Source: Papaver somniferum (lineage: Eukaryota; Streptophyta; Magnoliopsida; Ranunculales; Papaveraceae). From it: a DNA stretch of 64,000 bases. Both the position numbers and the translations under genes were made by a program. Below are positions 63,656 to 64,000 of this stretch, one piece after another (the first letter of the stretch is position 1; each line of letters opens with the position of its first letter). The notes below the pieces were generated by a model. That model was not told the DNA's origin and searched no databases. It saw nothing but the letters and a program-made list of their open reading frames with translations. Location of the stretch: assembly GCF_003573695.1 (NCBI RefSeq), contig NW_020650970.1:506665-570664 (forward strand). Direction: 5' to 3'.

Positions 63656-64000
63656 TCATTCGCCATACATTACGAACACCACCTCTGGTTTTTTTCTCTT
63701 GAAAATCTCAAGATCAGAGCTGCTACAACTATTTTCATCACCTACAAAAAATTCGGAAAGCTTGTCACACCCGTTGCCCAAAGCTTGCAACCCGAGATCA
63801 CATAACTTTCTGCACCTGAGTGTTCCAAGTTCTTGTAATTCCTGCCAATAGCTTCCGACCCTTGTAGCCCCATATCCTCACAATTTGACAAATTAAGGTT
63901 CTTTAGTAAAGGACAACCTTTCGAAAGTATCCTAACTGCTTCAGTATTAATTGTTGAGAAACGTAGACATTTAAGCCCACCACAACTAACAATTGCGCGA
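63656..64000 (-). pseudogene. F-box/LRR protein, FBL12-like, C-terminal end
   Basis: The minus strand enters the window coding RAIVSCGGLKCLRFSTINTE, continues EAVRILSKGCPLLKNLNLSN and, after a frame change near 63830-63850, RKLCDLGLQALGNGCDKLSE and KKPEVVFVMYGE with TGA at 63656-63658. The LRR pattern GCPLL-x(2)-NL and the RKLCDLGLQAL-x(2)-GC segment fit the end of plant FBL12 as I remember it. The shift may be a true lesion or a sequence error; the rest lies outside the window. It is the only LRR C-terminus in the cluster, and its stop region shows where copies A and B were fused. Confidence 0.7.

Noticed and set aside
1..64000. CRISPR array, bacterial operon, rRNA or tRNA gene
   Set aside because: No regularly spaced identical repeats with unique spacers, no prokaryotic gene layout, and no cloverleaf or rRNA sequence seen; the tRNA-like matches are retrotransposon primer sites.

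Overview
This is plant nuclear DNA. It is AT-rich, intron-bearing and packed with LTR retrotransposons of types found only in plants: Athila/Tat-like Ty3-gypsy with a tRNA-Asp-type primer site, several Ty1-copia lineages, and a TRIM. It also carries a Mutator-like element (9-bp target duplication), a hAT element (8-bp target duplication) and LINE 3' ends. A dicot is likely, but I cannot name the species from the sequence. Element names (G1, G2, C1-C4) are mine. No rRNA, tRNA or CRISPR was seen.

Layout. 1-6962: gypsy element G1, entered inside its 5' LTR; it has gag and an unrecognised ORF but no pol. 6963-12069: degenerate non-genic DNA with small tandem repeats. 12070-19540: C1, a minus-strand gag-only copia element with Sirevirus-like features. 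19541-29460: host scaffold, a tandem duplication of two minus-strand units (an FBL12-like F-box fragment and an unrecognised coiled-coil gene). It is interrupted by a LINE remnant, a 1.9-kb Mutator-like element, a truncated LINE and a microsatellite. 29461-39845: a three-level nest, C3 (minus) inside C2 (plus) inside a TRIM (minus). 40694-41346: a broken F-box/LRR gene. 41653-61049: a rearranged copia element C4 whose two LTRs face opposite ways and whose internal region folds back on itself; one LTR is split by G2, an 11.7-kb gypsy element with near-identical LTRs and a TGATG target duplication. 61050-63655: spacer with a 1.1-kb hAT element. 63656-64000: the C-terminal end of another FBL12-like gene, running off the window.

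How it fits together. The host substrate is a decayed local cluster of FBL12-like genes plus a linked coiled-coil gene. Nesting gives a relative order: TRIM before C2 before C3; C4 and its rearrangement before G2; the coiled-coil duplication and the Mutator-like element both post-date the founding gene. The least conventional signals are three foldback copies of coiled-coil gene exons (possible hairpin-RNA or young MIRNA precursors), tandem primer-binding-site units inside the G1 LTR ends, an unrecognised ORF in G1 where pol should be, and the inverted-LTR/foldback architecture of C4.
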